NCBI RefSeq assembly: GCF_042879035.1
Contig: NZ_JBIAOU010000005.1
Span: 124,001-188,000, forward strand
Direction: 5' to 3'
Source: Rhodococcus_G sp042879035
GTDB taxonomy: Bacteria; Actinomycetota; Actinomycetes; Mycobacteriales; Mycobacteriaceae
Length of the DNA stretch: 64,000 nucleotides
Below, piece by piece: positions 41,401 to 57,342 of this stretch (its first letter is position 1; each line of letters opens with the position of its first letter). The notes under the pieces are model-generated. The model searched no databases. It had not been told where the DNA came from and worked only from the letters and a program-made list of their open reading frames with translations. The position numbers and the translations under genes were made by a program.

Positions 41401-42368
41401 GCGAGTTCCTCGGGGAGCCGATCGCGGTCGACTGGTGGTCGACGTCGATCGCGGCCGCCCCGGACGGCGACCGGGTATACGTCTACAGCCAGTGGAGCAG
41501 CGCCCTGTTGGTGATCGACACCGCGACGAATGCCGTGGTCGGCGCGATCTCCGTTCCCTTCGGCGAGTATGCGGAGATGGTCCCGGCGCAGGAGATGGTC
41601 GTCAGCCCCGATGGGGGTCGCCTGTACACCAGTGGAGACGACGGCAACCTATCAGTGTTCGACACCGCGACGAACAGTCTCGTTTCGTCGCAATCACTCG
41701 GGTATTTCACCGATCTCGACATCAGCACAGACGGTCGATATCTGTACGGCACGAGCGGGCCCACGACGACCGCGGACCCAGCGACAATCAGCGTGATCGA
41801 CACCGAAACCATGACCACGATCGCTACCACCGCGCTCGGACCCCATTGGGACCACACGGCAATGAGTGGCGCATACGCCGACATCACCCGCAATGCAACA
41901 GTCGACGCGGAGAGGACGCGGCTGTACGTCACCTACCACGTCAGTACGGTGGAACGCGGCGCCGGCGGCGGTGGTGGCCAGTACGTCACCGACAGCACCG
42001 GCGGAACCTGGCGCATCACCGGTGGATACGGCGCTGTCGCGGTGATCGACATCGATCCGGCGAGCGCCACGTACGGCGAAGAGATTGCGACCGCCCAACT
42101 GACCGGCGACGCGCAGGGCCTGACGCTGAGCGCCGACGGGAGCCTGGCGTACGTCAGCGGGGGCGACGGCCGAACCGTCACGGTGCTCGACACCACCTCC
42201 CTCACCGTTGTCGGCACTTTCGAGACCGACACGGACGGATCGAACGGGATACCCCCGCGGTCGGTGCTGCTCTCGGGCGACACGCTGTACGTCACCGACT
42301 ACCACGACGGCGCCGTGTACGCGGTCACCGGCATTCCCGTGGGCCAGTCGGCGGCGACGTCGGTCTGA
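38424..42368 (+). CDS. Large secreted YVTN beta-propeller protein with Ser/Thr/Asp-rich stalk
   Basis: A 1314-residue exported protein. Order: signal peptide (about 1-32, ending AGVATA); a Ser/Thr/Asp/Gly-rich low-complexity region to about residue 260 with short exact repeats (SGDSDSGDSD, TKSDTTKSD); a linker with FWALAAAWCRRQ as seen in large mycobacterial Ig-type proteins; a cadherin/VCBS-like module near 456-546 (GSVTVDQATGGFTYTPTQAA); a YVTN propeller at about 552-852 with blades such as PAGTRVYVTNSGS and SVIDTSTNKVVATI; a second VCBS-like module near 860-950; and a second propeller to the end. GTG start at 38424. Probably a cell-envelope or adhesive protein. Confidence 0.85.
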   Translation: MSNDKHLGYIGELAVALGIGLAVTAPAGVATADTADRDTSSSVSSTGGTSDSGDSDSGDSDRGPSDRTPRRDRGNSNSGDTTKSDTTKSDTTKSDRTSSDRTSDTRGGGSGGSGSGTSGAGTNGSDSSTEDAPSSDTQSSDTPSSGTDSSGTDTGPVTGGSTPGGSGSDGAATGNSTTSDESSVGGTQDPGTTTYGTGSVERDSTTADSAGSPTSDSTGGAASDADADAATSPIVRSADTAGRSATDASTSNADQGRTPARAPDGTGTAPAAVGATADAATQGITPNTPGVPPASPVTATLPGSPGATAFTDLRGAALGTTLVDPSTWTSASAPTPQAREGTEARMQALTSSLPSASGAVEKVSSVVSNVLGAIGLRPLVSTDPFQPIESPAFWALAAAWCRRQEKATLVDTTGTMAGARVTSSEPNTAFAALSGDTFAAPMSVSTLAASTATTEPVVGVPDRNTGTVLGAVNASGSGLAYTVTDTPDRGSVTVDQATGGFTYTPTQAARQTAALDPVADYDSFTITVTSGQTGTPVTVQVPVSAARMQVTQSTAVGTSPAGAALVGTTAYVANQGSKSVSVLGADNTVVATVPVGTSPTGVAANPAGTRVYVTNSGSRTVSVIDTSTNKVVATISSGIGTSPTAVAVNPAGTRAYVTNSGSNTVSVIDTSTNKVVATISTGATPNAVAVNPKTNRAYVTNAGSLLSPASVSVIDTSTNKVVATIRTGIGNTPGAVAVSPDGTRVYVTNRGSNTVSAIDTATNSVIGTVAVGTRPTAVRVAPDGSTVYVATDSDRLQVIDTATRTVVSDIGIDSPAEAGAHSIAISADGSRLLITDAADARVRTAALTHVNSAPTATWTVDDPRASDGAVVVTLRTSDPDGDPVTFTVTAPGSGTVVSDGIGTLTYTPTAAARDLALTSDQDAAQFTLTASDGLNPTNLVVTVPILASQPPGDFDLESTAITLAGPIDATLVGGNVYVVGVEGFVRVIDGHTGEFLGEPIAVDWWSTSIAAAPDGDRVYVYSQWSSALLVIDTATNAVVGAISVPFGEYAEMVPAQEMVVSPDGGRLYTSGDDGNLSVFDTATNSLVSSQSLGYFTDLDISTDGRYLYGTSGPTTTADPATISVIDTETMTTIATTALGPHWDHTAMSGAYADITRNATVDAERTRLYVTYHVSTVERGAGGGGGQYVTDSTGGTWRITGGYGAVAVIDIDPASATYGEEIATAQLTGDAQGLTLSADGSLAYVSGGDGRTVTVLDTTSLTVVGTFETDTDGSNGIPPRSVLLSGDTLYVTDYHDGAVYAVTGIPVGQSAATSV
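40248..40740 (+). repeat. Near-identical DNA repeats coding propeller blades
   Basis: Within the propeller gene, blocks of about 120-130 bp recur with long stretches of identical DNA, for example CATCGACACCAGCACCAACA and the AAGGTCGTCGCCACCATC that follows it, repeated three to four times. Identity at the codon level implies recent duplication or gene conversion and a tendency to change blade number. Confidence 0.8.
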
Positions 42369-42418
42369 GCGCCGTGCCCGCCCCGTCGCACTGCGAAAGC
42401 CGAAGGGAGATGATCCGA

Positions 42419-42634
42419 ATGACCGTCCTCGTCGTCACAGGTGCCGTACTGGCCGTCGTCATGATCCTCGGTCTCGTCGGTGACCGGACGATGGACTTCT
42501 ACGCGGCGGCGGTGCAGACGACCGCCCGCGACCGGGACCGGGCCGCGGCCCGTGCCACCCGGGCGAGGGCGAGAGAGGCCAGGCGCCGCCCCTCCCGACG
42601 TCCGTACCGGACCCGCGACCTGCGCTTCGCGTAG
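42419..42634 (+). CDS. Small membrane protein with Arg-rich tail
   Basis: A 71-residue protein: a hydrophobic helix at residues 2-20 (TVLVVTGAVLAVVMILGLVG), then an Arg/Ala-rich cytoplasmic helix (about 30-60). AAGGGAG at 42403-42409 is best placed for the ATG at 42419; an ATG at 42410 is in frame but too close. It follows the propeller gene by 50 bp and may be co-transcribed with it. No family recognised. Confidence 0.6.
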   Translation: MTVLVVTGAVLAVVMILGLVGDRTMDFYAAAVQTTARDRDRAAARATRARAREARRRPSRRPYRTRDLRFA

Positions 42635-42644
42635 CGCCCAACGC

Positions 42645-42683
42645 CGAACGGCCCCGCACTCACGAGGAGTGCGGGGCCGTTCG
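42645..42683. terminator. Bidirectional terminator between rpoC and the propeller unit
   Basis: CGAACGGCCCCGCACTC pairs perfectly with GAGTGCGGGGCCGTTCG (17 bp, loop ACGAG). It lies 18 bp after the rpoC stop (minus strand) and 11 bp after the small membrane gene (plus strand), so it serves both converging transcripts. Confidence 0.85.
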
Positions 42684-42700
42684 GGTGGAACGCGGAGCGC

Positions 42701-46663
<3,963 letters not shown>

Positions 46664-46764
46664 GTAACTTCCTTTCCCCTGTTCGGGTTGAATGTGCTGC
46701 TAGTTCGCTATTGCTGCCGGGCCCCGGTGGGCGGTGACACTGCCGCCGCCCACCGGGTCGGCTC

Positions 46765-50265
<3,501 letters not shown>

Positions 50266-50713
50266 CTCACGCGGGCCGCTCGCTTGCGTGCGACCGCCGC
50301 TGTATCTGCTTCTTCTGTGGGGCGAATTCGCTGGTCACAACCCGAACGAACCCGTCAACTCCACGCAAGAAGCGAAAACTTCGATGCAGCGAGGTCGAGG
50401 TGGTGGACAGGAGGCAGCCAGCGCAACGTCCAAAGGTACCGGAAACCGGCGCAGAATACAACCGGGCAGGTCGTAAGACCATCACCCGGAGGCTGGGCCC
50501 CGAGAACGCGACGCACCCGACAACAGCGTTGTGGCGGTCACGAGGAGGTTGGCGGCAGTGACACGTTCCGAAGCGGCTTCCGCGTCCGATGCCTCCATTT
50601 GCGCCGACGCGTGCCCACCCCGACCCGCGATCACTCGCACGTCTCGCCCAATAGAGTGACGCCTCGCGCCGTCCGCGTCAAGACCGATGCCCGGTTTGGG
50701 TGCCGGAAAGCCG
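50266..50713 (-). other. Leader and promoter region of rpoBC
   Basis: These 448 bp between rpoB and the last mce-associated gene contain no gene that I can support. The only element proposed is the promoter at 50433-50461. Long untranslated leaders are usual before rpoB in this group. Confidence 0.55.
50433..50461 (-). promoter_or_regulatory. Possible rpoB promoter
   Basis: On the minus strand TTGTAT (50461-50456) and TACCTT (50438-50433) are 17 bp apart, about 170 bp before the rpoB start. The match is moderate and based on motif only. Confidence 0.35.
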
Positions 50714-51715
50714 TCAGCGGTCCCGAATGTCGGACAGCAGCCAGGTGTCGCCGACCTTCGCCATCGTCACCGACAGCGGTCCCTCGGCACTGCCCTGGGC
50801 GACGCCGTCGTTGCTCGCGCTGACGTTCATGCTGCCCACCAGCTCGGCGTGCGAGCCGTCGAGCAGCTTCACCCCGATGTCGGTGACCTCGGCGTTCGTC
50901 TCGGTCTTGGTCTGGACCACCGCATCGCGCGTGACCTGAGCCGTCTCGTCGAACTTGGCCCGCATGTCGTCGGTGAGCACCGCGCGGGCCCTGTCGAAGT
51001 CCTCGTCGACCGTGTCGTACTTGTAGGTGTACAGCGTCTCGATCGCCGTGCGCGCCGCCGCCGCCGCCTGCGTCGTGTCCGCGGTGTCCACCCAGGCCCG
51101 GTTGGGGACGTCCGCACCCGGCTTCACCGCCGCGACCACCGCGAACAGCGCGAGCGCGAAGGCGACGGCGCCGACCACGACCACCGCTCGCCAGCCGTTG
51201 ACACCGACTCGGCCGCCGCGACCGTCCGCCTCCTCGAACACGTCGATGCGCGCCCGAGGGCGCAGCGCGCTGGTCCGGTTCACCGGCCGGGCCGGAGCCG
51301 GTGCGAGTTCCTCGGCGGCGTCTCGCGCCCCCGCCTCCTCCGCACCGTTCTTCCCAGCGCCTGCCTCCCCGGCACCGGTCTCCCCGGCAGCGGTCTCCCC
51401 GGCACCTGCCTCCCCGGTACCTGCCTCCCCGGCACCGGTCTCCGCCGCACCGGTGGCCTGTGCGGCGACGACCTCCGGCGCGGGCACCGCCTCGGCCACC
51501 GACGTCGCCTCGGCCCCCGGCTTCGACAGGTCGACCGGCTTCGGAGTCTCCACGGACCGCGGCTCGACCGGCTTCGGAGTCTCCACGGACCGCGGCTCGA
51601 CCGGTTTCCGGTCGGCCGACGGGTCGGCGGCGCGACGGGGTGACTCGGTGCCGGCGATCTTCGGTCGGCGACCCTTCGGTTGCGGGTTGGGGCTGGTACG
51701 ACGGATCGGCGGCAC
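50714..51715 (-). CDS. Mce-associated membrane protein with long Ala/Glu/Gly/Pro-rich N-terminus
   Basis: A 333-residue protein. Residues 1-150 are low complexity and cytoplasmic, with two exact 11-residue repeats (PVEPRSVETPK) and an AGAGE-type Ala/Gly/Glu tract. A membrane helix follows at about 175-195 (AVVVVGAVAFALALFAVV), then an extracytoplasmic Mas-type domain (ARTAIETLYTYKYDTVDEDF, ending VGDTWLLSDIRDR). The GTG at 51715 has GAGGAG upstream. It is the last gene of the mce operon and probably supports the transporter. Confidence 0.78.
   Translation of the reverse strand: MPPIRRTSPNPQPKGRRPKIAGTESPRRAADPSADRKPVEPRSVETPKPVEPRSVETPKPVDLSKPGAEATSVAEAVPAPEVVAAQATGAAETGAGEAGTGEAGAGETAAGETGAGEAGAGKNGAEEAGARDAAEELAPAPARPVNRTSALRPRARIDVFEEADGRGGRVGVNGWRAVVVVGAVAFALALFAVVAAVKPGADVPNRAWVDTADTTQAAAAARTAIETLYTYKYDTVDEDFDRARAVLTDDMRAKFDETAQVTRDAVVQTKTETNAEVTDIGVKLLDGSHAELVGSMNVSASNDGVAQGSAEGPLSVTMAKVGDTWLLSDIRDR
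51534..51599 (-). repeat. Two exact 33-bp tandem repeats in the Mce-associated gene
   Basis: The 33-bp unit beginning ACCGGCTTCGGAGTCTCC occurs at 51534-51566 and 51567-51599, in frame, and encodes PVEPRSVETPK twice. A third degenerate unit follows. Confidence 0.8.
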
Positions 51716-51764
51716 GGGAACTACTCCTCGAGGAGGGACGTCGGGACGGCTGGTCGGGGCCGGG

Positions 51765-52394
51765 CTACTGCCCGCCGGTGCCCGCATCGGGAGCGGGCGC
51801 GGGAGTGGCGGCGGGGTTCTCGGGTGCGCCCGCTGCCGGTGATCCACCCGCGGTCGCCGCGGTCCCGGCATCCATCGCGAGCGGTGCGCCGACGTTCGCG
51901 ACCTGGGACGCCTTCCAGTCCCCGTCGACCTCGGTCAGGCCGATGCGCATCGTCACCTTCACCTTCCGCGGGTCCTGATCCGGCCAGGTCGTCGTGGTGG
52001 ACAGAACCACGAGCGCGGTGGCCGACCCCTCGTCACGGCTGAAGTCCGTGAGGGCGGCATCGATGATCTGCGCCTCACTCGTGGCCCCGGTCTGCTGAAC
52101 CTGCTCGGCCATCTGGGCCCGGGTGTCGTTCAGCGACTTGACCATCTCGTCGCCCGTGATCGACGACTCCATCCGCGCGAACGTCTCGTCGAGGTCCGCC
52201 GAGTCGACCGTGTTCAGGTTGATCGCGGCCTGCCGGGCGCCGGTGAGCGCGTCGTCCCTGGCCGCGGCGGTCGGCTTGTCGACGAACAGGGCGTGCGCCC
52301 AGCCGTATCCGAACCAGACGGCGGATCCCAGCGCCACCACGGCGAGAAGACTCACCACCGCGAGGGCGGACCTGAGCAGTGTCGTGCTACGCAT
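51765..52394 (-). CDS. Mce-associated membrane protein
   Basis: A 209-residue protein with an N-terminal membrane helix (about residues 9-31, LAVVSLLAVVALGSAVWFGYG) and a Mas-type extracytoplasmic domain (AARDDALTGARQAAINLNTVD, ending VDGDWKASQVANVG). It ends in an Ala/Pro/Gly-rich tail. I chose the ATG at 52394, preceded by GGAGG; a GTG one codon earlier is possible. It follows mceF by 79 bp and precedes a second Mce-associated gene. Confidence 0.8.
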   Translation of the reverse strand: MRSTTLLRSALAVVSLLAVVALGSAVWFGYGWAHALFVDKPTAAARDDALTGARQAAINLNTVDSADLDETFARMESSITGDEMVKSLNDTRAQMAEQVQQTGATSEAQIIDAALTDFSRDEGSATALVVLSTTTTWPDQDPRKVKVTMRIGLTEVDGDWKASQVANVGAPLAMDAGTAATAGGSPAAGAPENPAATPAPAPDAGTGGQ

Positions 52395-52473
52395 CACACC
52401 TCCACCCTACTTGAAAGTAACTTCCGCCCGCCGCGGCCACCACGAACGGCCACCGCGGCATCGGACCACGCCC

Positions 52474-53721
52474 CTACTTCAACGTGATCCCCATCAGGGC
52501 CGCGAGCTGAGTCGCGATCGGATTCAGATTCAGCGCCACCGGCGCCACCTTCGGCTTCTCGTCCCACGGCTGCGGCGTGTTCGGATCCGCGTACACGATC
52601 CGGTTGGCGGACCGGACGCCGGTGATGCTGCCGAGCGGAGTGGTGCAGTTGGCCTGCGTGTTCAGCGGGAAGTCGTCGACTGTCGGGTCGAAGTCCGGAT
52701 TCTCCTGCTGCATCCGGTCCACGATCGCCTGGCTGCCCTCGTAACCCTGGGTGCACGGCGGAGGCTGGTTCACCTCGAGCACGATCCCCTGGTGCAACGT
52801 GCCGTCGCCGGGGGCGCCGGTGCTCGCGCCGGCCGCCAGGGCAGGCAGGAACGTCAGCAACGTGTTCAGGGCGATCGAGCGGGGTCCGAGGTCCGCGGCG
52901 ACCAACGACAGGTTGTGCAGGTCGGCGGTCAACGCGGGCCCGGACGTGTCGATCAGCGAACCGACTTCGTTGCTCGCGGCGGTACCCGTCACGATCAACC
53001 GCCGCAGATCCGGGTCGCTGTCGCGCAACTGCGCCGCGATCAGGTCCACGTCCGCACTGAACTGGCGGATCGCCGACGACTGCTCCGACTGGGTGTCGAG
53101 CACCGTTCTGCTGTCGCGGATCAACTGCAGCGTCTGCGGCAGGTTCTCGATGCCCGCCTCCGTCAACGAGTTCAGCGAGTCGACCAGCACCTGCAGGTCG
53201 TCGCCGCGCCCGTCGAACGCCGTCCCGAGTTCGGTGACCGTGACGTTCAACGCGTCCAGCGGAACCGAGCGAACCAGCGAGTTCACACTCGACAGCACCT
53301 GCTCGACCGGAACCGGGATCGACGTGTCCTGCCGGGTGATCACCGACCCGTCCTCGAGGTACGGACCCTCGTCCGTCGTCGGCTGGAGATCGACGTACTG
53401 CTCGCCGATCGCCGACCGGTTCGCCACCACCGCCCGCGCCGACGCGGGCACCTCCGGCGCACTGCTGCTGAGCAGCAGGTCCACCTCGACCCCGTCGTCC
53501 GTCAGGTGCAGCTCGCCGACCCGACCGACCGGAACGCCCCGGTACGTGACCTCCGCGTTGGTGAAGATGCCACCCGAATCGGCGAAATCGGCCTTCACCG
53601 TGTACTGCCCGAACCCGAGGAGGTTGTCCAGCCGCACGTACTTCGCACCGACGTACACCAGGCCGACCAGGGCCACCGCGATGAACGCGACCAGCTGGAT
53701 CCGAACGAGTCTGGACCTCAT
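52474..53721 (-). CDS. mceF: Mce family protein, MceF position
   Basis: A 415-residue envelope protein with one N-terminal helix (about 8-28) and the MlaD/MCE domain near residues 38-115 (ADSGGIFTNAEVTYRGVPVGRV). A long helical region follows, as expected for the tube-forming part of Mce complexes. The ATG overlaps the mceE stop by 4 bp (ATGA). It is the sixth Mce subunit; by order it is MceF. The substrate cannot be read from sequence. Confidence 0.88.
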   Translation of the reverse strand: MRSRLVRIQLVAFIAVALVGLVYVGAKYVRLDNLLGFGQYTVKADFADSGGIFTNAEVTYRGVPVGRVGELHLTDDGVEVDLLLSSSAPEVPASARAVVANRSAIGEQYVDLQPTTDEGPYLEDGSVITRQDTSIPVPVEQVLSSVNSLVRSVPLDALNVTVTELGTAFDGRGDDLQVLVDSLNSLTEAGIENLPQTLQLIRDSRTVLDTQSEQSSAIRQFSADVDLIAAQLRDSDPDLRRLIVTGTAASNEVGSLIDTSGPALTADLHNLSLVAADLGPRSIALNTLLTFLPALAAGASTGAPGDGTLHQGIVLEVNQPPPCTQGYEGSQAIVDRMQQENPDFDPTVDDFPLNTQANCTTPLGSITGVRSANRIVYADPNTPQPWDEKPKVAPVALNLNPIATQLAALMGITLK

Positions 53722-55058
53722 CGGCCACCCACCCCCAACTGCTCGAGCAGACCACCGAGCGGATTCTGCGCGCCGGCGCCGCTGACGGGAGCCGCGGCGG
53801 TGCCGCTGACCGGCTCGGTTCCGGGCGCCGGCGACTGCCCCGGCGCCGGAGCGGGTGCGGGCACGATCGGCGGCAGCGGCAGCAGCGACACAGTCGGCCA
53901 TCCCGGCCTGGGTCCGTTGCCGTTGTAATACGGATTGGACGGATCCACGTTCGGCACGTAGCCGTTGTATCCCGGCGGCGGCGGTACGTACACCGGATCC
54001 GGCATCCCGACCCCCAGCGCCTCCAACTGCTGACCGAGCCGCATGTCGAGCGACAGGAAGAGGTTCATCGAGTTGCCATGGATCACCTTCTCCGCACCGT
54101 CCGGGAACGGGAAGGTCGGGACCAGCGGAAGAACCGCGACCAGGTCGTCGTCGGAATCGGCGAGAGCCTGCAACGTCGGACGCAACGCGCGCAGGTCCGC
54201 GATCAGGTTGTCCCTCGACTGCGTCAGCACGTCGGTGCCGACCTGCCCGAGCCGGTCCAGCTGACCGAGCATCTGCACGAACTGGGGTTGCTGGTCCGCG
54301 AGCACCTCCACCGCGGGCGGGATCTCCGCGAGGATCCGGTCGATCTGATCGGTCTGAGCGACCGTCCGACCAGTGAGCGTGTCCAGCCCGTCGAGCGCCC
54401 GGGTGATGTCGTCACGCTGCCTGTTCAACCCGTCGATCAGGGTGTTCGCCTGGTCCAGGAGCGACCGCACCCGGTCCTCGCGACCGTCGAAGACCACGGT
54501 CAGCTCGTGGATGATCGGTTGCAGCTGCGCCACCCCGCCGCCGTTGAGCAGCAACGACAGCGCGCCGAGCACCTGCTCGATGTCGGTGGCGTGGCGCGTC
54601 CGGTCGACCGGGATGGTGTCGCCGTCCTCGAGTCGCGCCACCGAGGGATCCACCTCGGGCGCCGTGAGCTCGATGAACTTCTCTCCCAGCAGGCTGGTCT
54701 GCTGCACGCTGGCCACCGCGTTCGCGGGGAGGTCCACCGCCGAGTCGACGACCACGTTCACGTCGGCGGTCCACCCGTCGTCCGGGACCCCGATGTTCTC
54801 GACCCGTCCGACCGGGACGCCGTCCACCTTCACCGTCGACTGCGGCACCAGGTCGAGGACGTCGTCGAACTGCACGGTCAGGTGCATCGGGTTCTCACCG
54901 ATCTCCGCGCCGCCGGGCAGCGGGATGTCGTAGATGCCGCCCGACCCGCAGCCCGACACCACGAGCGCCACCGCGCAGGTGCCCGCCCCGATCGCAACCG
55001 TCCGCTTCACAGTCCTCCCCTGCGCGCCTGCCCACGACCGAACAGCTCCCACCCGCAT
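53718..55058 (-). CDS. mceE: Mce lipoprotein, MceE (LprK-like) position
   Basis: A 446-residue Mce protein with a lipoprotein signal: the lipobox reads VVSGCGSGG, with the modifiable Cys near residue 37. The MCE domain is at about 55-135 (DVLDLVPQSTVKVDGVPVGRV). The C-terminus is Pro/Gly/Tyr-rich (YVPPPPGYNGYVPNVDPSNP). MceE is the lipoprotein subunit in known mce operons, so position and lipobox agree. The ATG shares one base with the mceD stop. Confidence 0.88.
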   Translation of the reverse strand: MRVGAVRSWAGAQGRTVKRTVAIGAGTCAVALVVSGCGSGGIYDIPLPGGAEIGENPMHLTVQFDDVLDLVPQSTVKVDGVPVGRVENIGVPDDGWTADVNVVVDSAVDLPANAVASVQQTSLLGEKFIELTAPEVDPSVARLEDGDTIPVDRTRHATDIEQVLGALSLLLNGGGVAQLQPIIHELTVVFDGREDRVRSLLDQANTLIDGLNRQRDDITRALDGLDTLTGRTVAQTDQIDRILAEIPPAVEVLADQQPQFVQMLGQLDRLGQVGTDVLTQSRDNLIADLRALRPTLQALADSDDDLVAVLPLVPTFPFPDGAEKVIHGNSMNLFLSLDMRLGQQLEALGVGMPDPVYVPPPPGYNGYVPNVDPSNPYYNGNGPRPGWPTVSLLPLPPIVPAPAPAPGQSPAPGTEPVSGTAAAPVSGAGAQNPLGGLLEQLGVGGR

Positions 55059-56344
55059 CACTGCCCACCCCGGGGAATGTTCTGGTCGCTCAGGCCCGGC
55101 GCCTGCGAGTTGCCCAGTCGCGGTGAGACGGTGCCCGGCACCGTCCCCGGCTGCGACGGCCGCTGCAGGTTGTCGCCGGACAGGATGCCGAACGGCAGGT
55201 TCAGCGTCGGCGTCTTCACGCCCGCGGTGATCTGGTCCGTGATGACGTTGCAGTTCTCGATCACCGGCCGCATCTGCCGGCTCAACGCCTCGAACTGCGG
55301 GTCGCCGGGCATCAGTTTGCCGAGGTCCATCAGCTTGCACAGGGTGCCGTACGGGTCCTGCGTCTCGGGTAGGTTCAGGCGCGACGCCAACGTGCCCGAC
55401 TCCGCGTCGTACGAGTTGACGACGTTGCTGATCGCCAGCGGCAGGGTGGTCAGCGCGTCGACCAGGTCCTGCCGGTTGTCGGCGAGTGTCTGCGTCACCT
55501 GCACCAGTCCCTCCGCGTTGCTCGCGACCAGGTCCTTGTTGTCCCGGACGAACACCGCGACGTCGCCGAGCGTGACCGACAGCTGGTTCAGCGCCGCGCC
55601 GAGGTCCTCGCGTTCGCTGCTGAGGAAGCCGCTGAGATCGGCGAGCTGTGTGTTGAACTGCCGCACCTGCGCGTCGTTCGCGGCGAGGGCACTGACGAAC
55701 GTCTGCAGGTTCCTCACCGTCTCGAACAGATCGCCGCGGTAGTAGTTGAGAGTGGCTGCAGCCTTGGACAATTCGTTGATCGTGGTGCCCAGTGCTTCAC
55801 CGTTGCCGTCCAGGTTCCGCGCGGCGGTGTCGACGAGATCGGACAGCGCGCCGTCCTTGTTCGCCCCGTTCGGCCCCAGCGCCTCGGACAGTTCCTCGAT
55901 GCTCGAGTACAGCTGGTCCACCTCGACCGGGGTCGCGGTGCGCTCCCGCGGGATCGTCGCACCCGACTCCATCACCGGACCCTCGGAGTAGGCCGGTGCC
56001 AACTGGATGTAGCGGTCCGAGACGACCGACGGGGTGACCTGCGCGGCCTTCGCGTCGGCGGGGACGTCCACGCCGCGGTCGACGCGCATCACGACCTGGA
56101 CCCGGTCGCCCTGCGGGGTGACCTCCTCTACCTCGCCGACCTTGACGCCCAGCACCCGGACGTCCGAGCCGGGGTAGATGCCGACCGACTTGTCGAAGTA
56201 CGCGGTGATCTCGGTCGTCCCCGCGCGGGCGTAGAGCCACCCGCCGCCGACCGCGATCACGAGGACTGCGACGACGACGGCGACCGTCGTGAGGATCTGT
56301 GCGCGGCTGAACTTCGGCATGCGGCCCGACGTGATACCTGTCAT
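55058..56344 (-). CDS. mceD: Mce family protein, MceD position
   Basis: A 428-residue protein: a membrane helix at about 18-40 (TVAVVVAVLVIAVGGGWLY), an MCE domain (KSVGIYPGSDVRVLGVKVGEV) and a long helical region. The tail (SQPGTVPGTVSPRLG) is Pro/Gly-rich. TGATG overlaps join it to mceC and mceE. It is the fourth Mce subunit by order. Confidence 0.87.
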   Translation of the reverse strand: MTGITSGRMPKFSRAQILTTVAVVVAVLVIAVGGGWLYARAGTTEITAYFDKSVGIYPGSDVRVLGVKVGEVEEVTPQGDRVQVVMRVDRGVDVPADAKAAQVTPSVVSDRYIQLAPAYSEGPVMESGATIPRERTATPVEVDQLYSSIEELSEALGPNGANKDGALSDLVDTAARNLDGNGEALGTTINELSKAAATLNYYRGDLFETVRNLQTFVSALAANDAQVRQFNTQLADLSGFLSSEREDLGAALNQLSVTLGDVAVFVRDNKDLVASNAEGLVQVTQTLADNRQDLVDALTTLPLAISNVVNSYDAESGTLASRLNLPETQDPYGTLCKLMDLGKLMPGDPQFEALSRQMRPVIENCNVITDQITAGVKTPTLNLPFGILSGDNLQRPSQPGTVPGTVSPRLGNSQAPGLSDQNIPRGGQ

Positions 56345-57342
56345 CAGCTGCCCCCCAGCGTGCGCACCGGATCGCGGTACCCCGGGATCAGCGGGAGCGC
56401 GGGCGGCGTCAGGTTGACGACGACCTGGTCGAACCAACGCCCGTTGCCGACGATGTTCGCGTACAGGCGCGTGAACGGCGCGTACAGCTTGATGGCCTCG
56501 TCGAGGTTGGTGTTGTTGTCCTGCAGGATCTGCACGACACCGCGCAGCTGCTCGAGTGCCGGACCGATCTGCGCCTCGTTGTCCCGGACCAGCCCCGTCA
56601 GCTGCTGGGACAGCCGCTGGGTCCCGGCCAACAGCTGCGAGATGGCCTGCTGGCGGGTGTTGAGCTCGCCGAGCAGCAGACCCGCGCTGGAGATCAGCCG
56701 GGTGAACTCGGTGTTGCGGTCCGCCAGCACCTGCGACGTCTTCGCCGTCGCCGCGAACAGTTGCGTCAACTCGGCGTCACGGGTCTCGATGGTCTGCGAC
56801 AGCCGCGACACGCCGTCGAGGGACGCCCGGATGTCCGCGGGCGTGCCCTCGAACGCGTCCGACAGCGTCTGCATGCTCTGCGCCAGCTGCGGGGTGTCGA
56901 TCTGCTCGAGCGTGGTGGCCGCGCTGGAGAACGCGTCGATGACGTCGTACGGCGACGTGGTCCGCTCCAGCGGGATCGGGTCCTTCGCCTTCAGGGTCGA
57001 CGAGCCGCGCGGGTCCAGAGCCAGGTACTTCTGCCCGAGGATCGTCTTGATCTGGATGGACGCGGTGGTCTGGTCGCCGACCCAGGCGTCCTTCACCTTG
57101 AACGAGACCTCGACCCGGTCGCCGTCGAGGGTGACGTCGGTGACCTTGCCGACCTTCACCCCGGCGATCCGCACCTCGTTGTCCGGTTTGAGGCCCGCGG
57201 CCTCGCTGAACTCGGCACTGTAGGTCGCGCCCGCACCGAGGATCGGCAGGTCGTCGAGGTAGAAGGCCGACATCGTCGCCAGCAGCACCAGCATGATGCC
57301 GAGCGCTCCGGTGGTCGCCGGGCTGCGGCGCCTCGCGGTCAC
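56344..57342 (-). CDS. mceC: Mce family protein, MceC position
   Basis: A 332-residue protein with an N-terminal membrane helix (about 11-27), an MCE domain (AGLKPDNEVRIAGVKVGKVT) and a helical region with many Gln/Leu heptad-like repeats (about 150-290). The GTG start overlaps the mceB stop by 4 bp (GTGA). It is the shortest of the six Mce subunits here. Confidence 0.87.
   Translation of the reverse strand: MTARRRSPATTGALGIMLVLLATMSAFYLDDLPILGAGATYSAEFSEAAGLKPDNEVRIAGVKVGKVTDVTLDGDRVEVSFKVKDAWVGDQTTASIQIKTILGQKYLALDPRGSSTLKAKDPIPLERTTSPYDVIDAFSSAATTLEQIDTPQLAQSMQTLSDAFEGTPADIRASLDGVSRLSQTIETRDAELTQLFAATAKTSQVLADRNTEFTRLISSAGLLLGELNTRQQAISQLLAGTQRLSQQLTGLVRDNEAQIGPALEQLRGVVQILQDNNTNLDEAIKLYAPFTRLYANIVGNGRWFDQVVVNLTPPALPLIPGYRDPVRTLGGS

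Noticed and set aside
38228..42634. A 1468-codon Arg/His-rich frame overlapping the propeller gene
   Set aside because: The propeller frame has a signal peptide, YVTN blades and codon-level repeats; only the last 72 codons of the other frame are a plausible separate gene (42419-42634).
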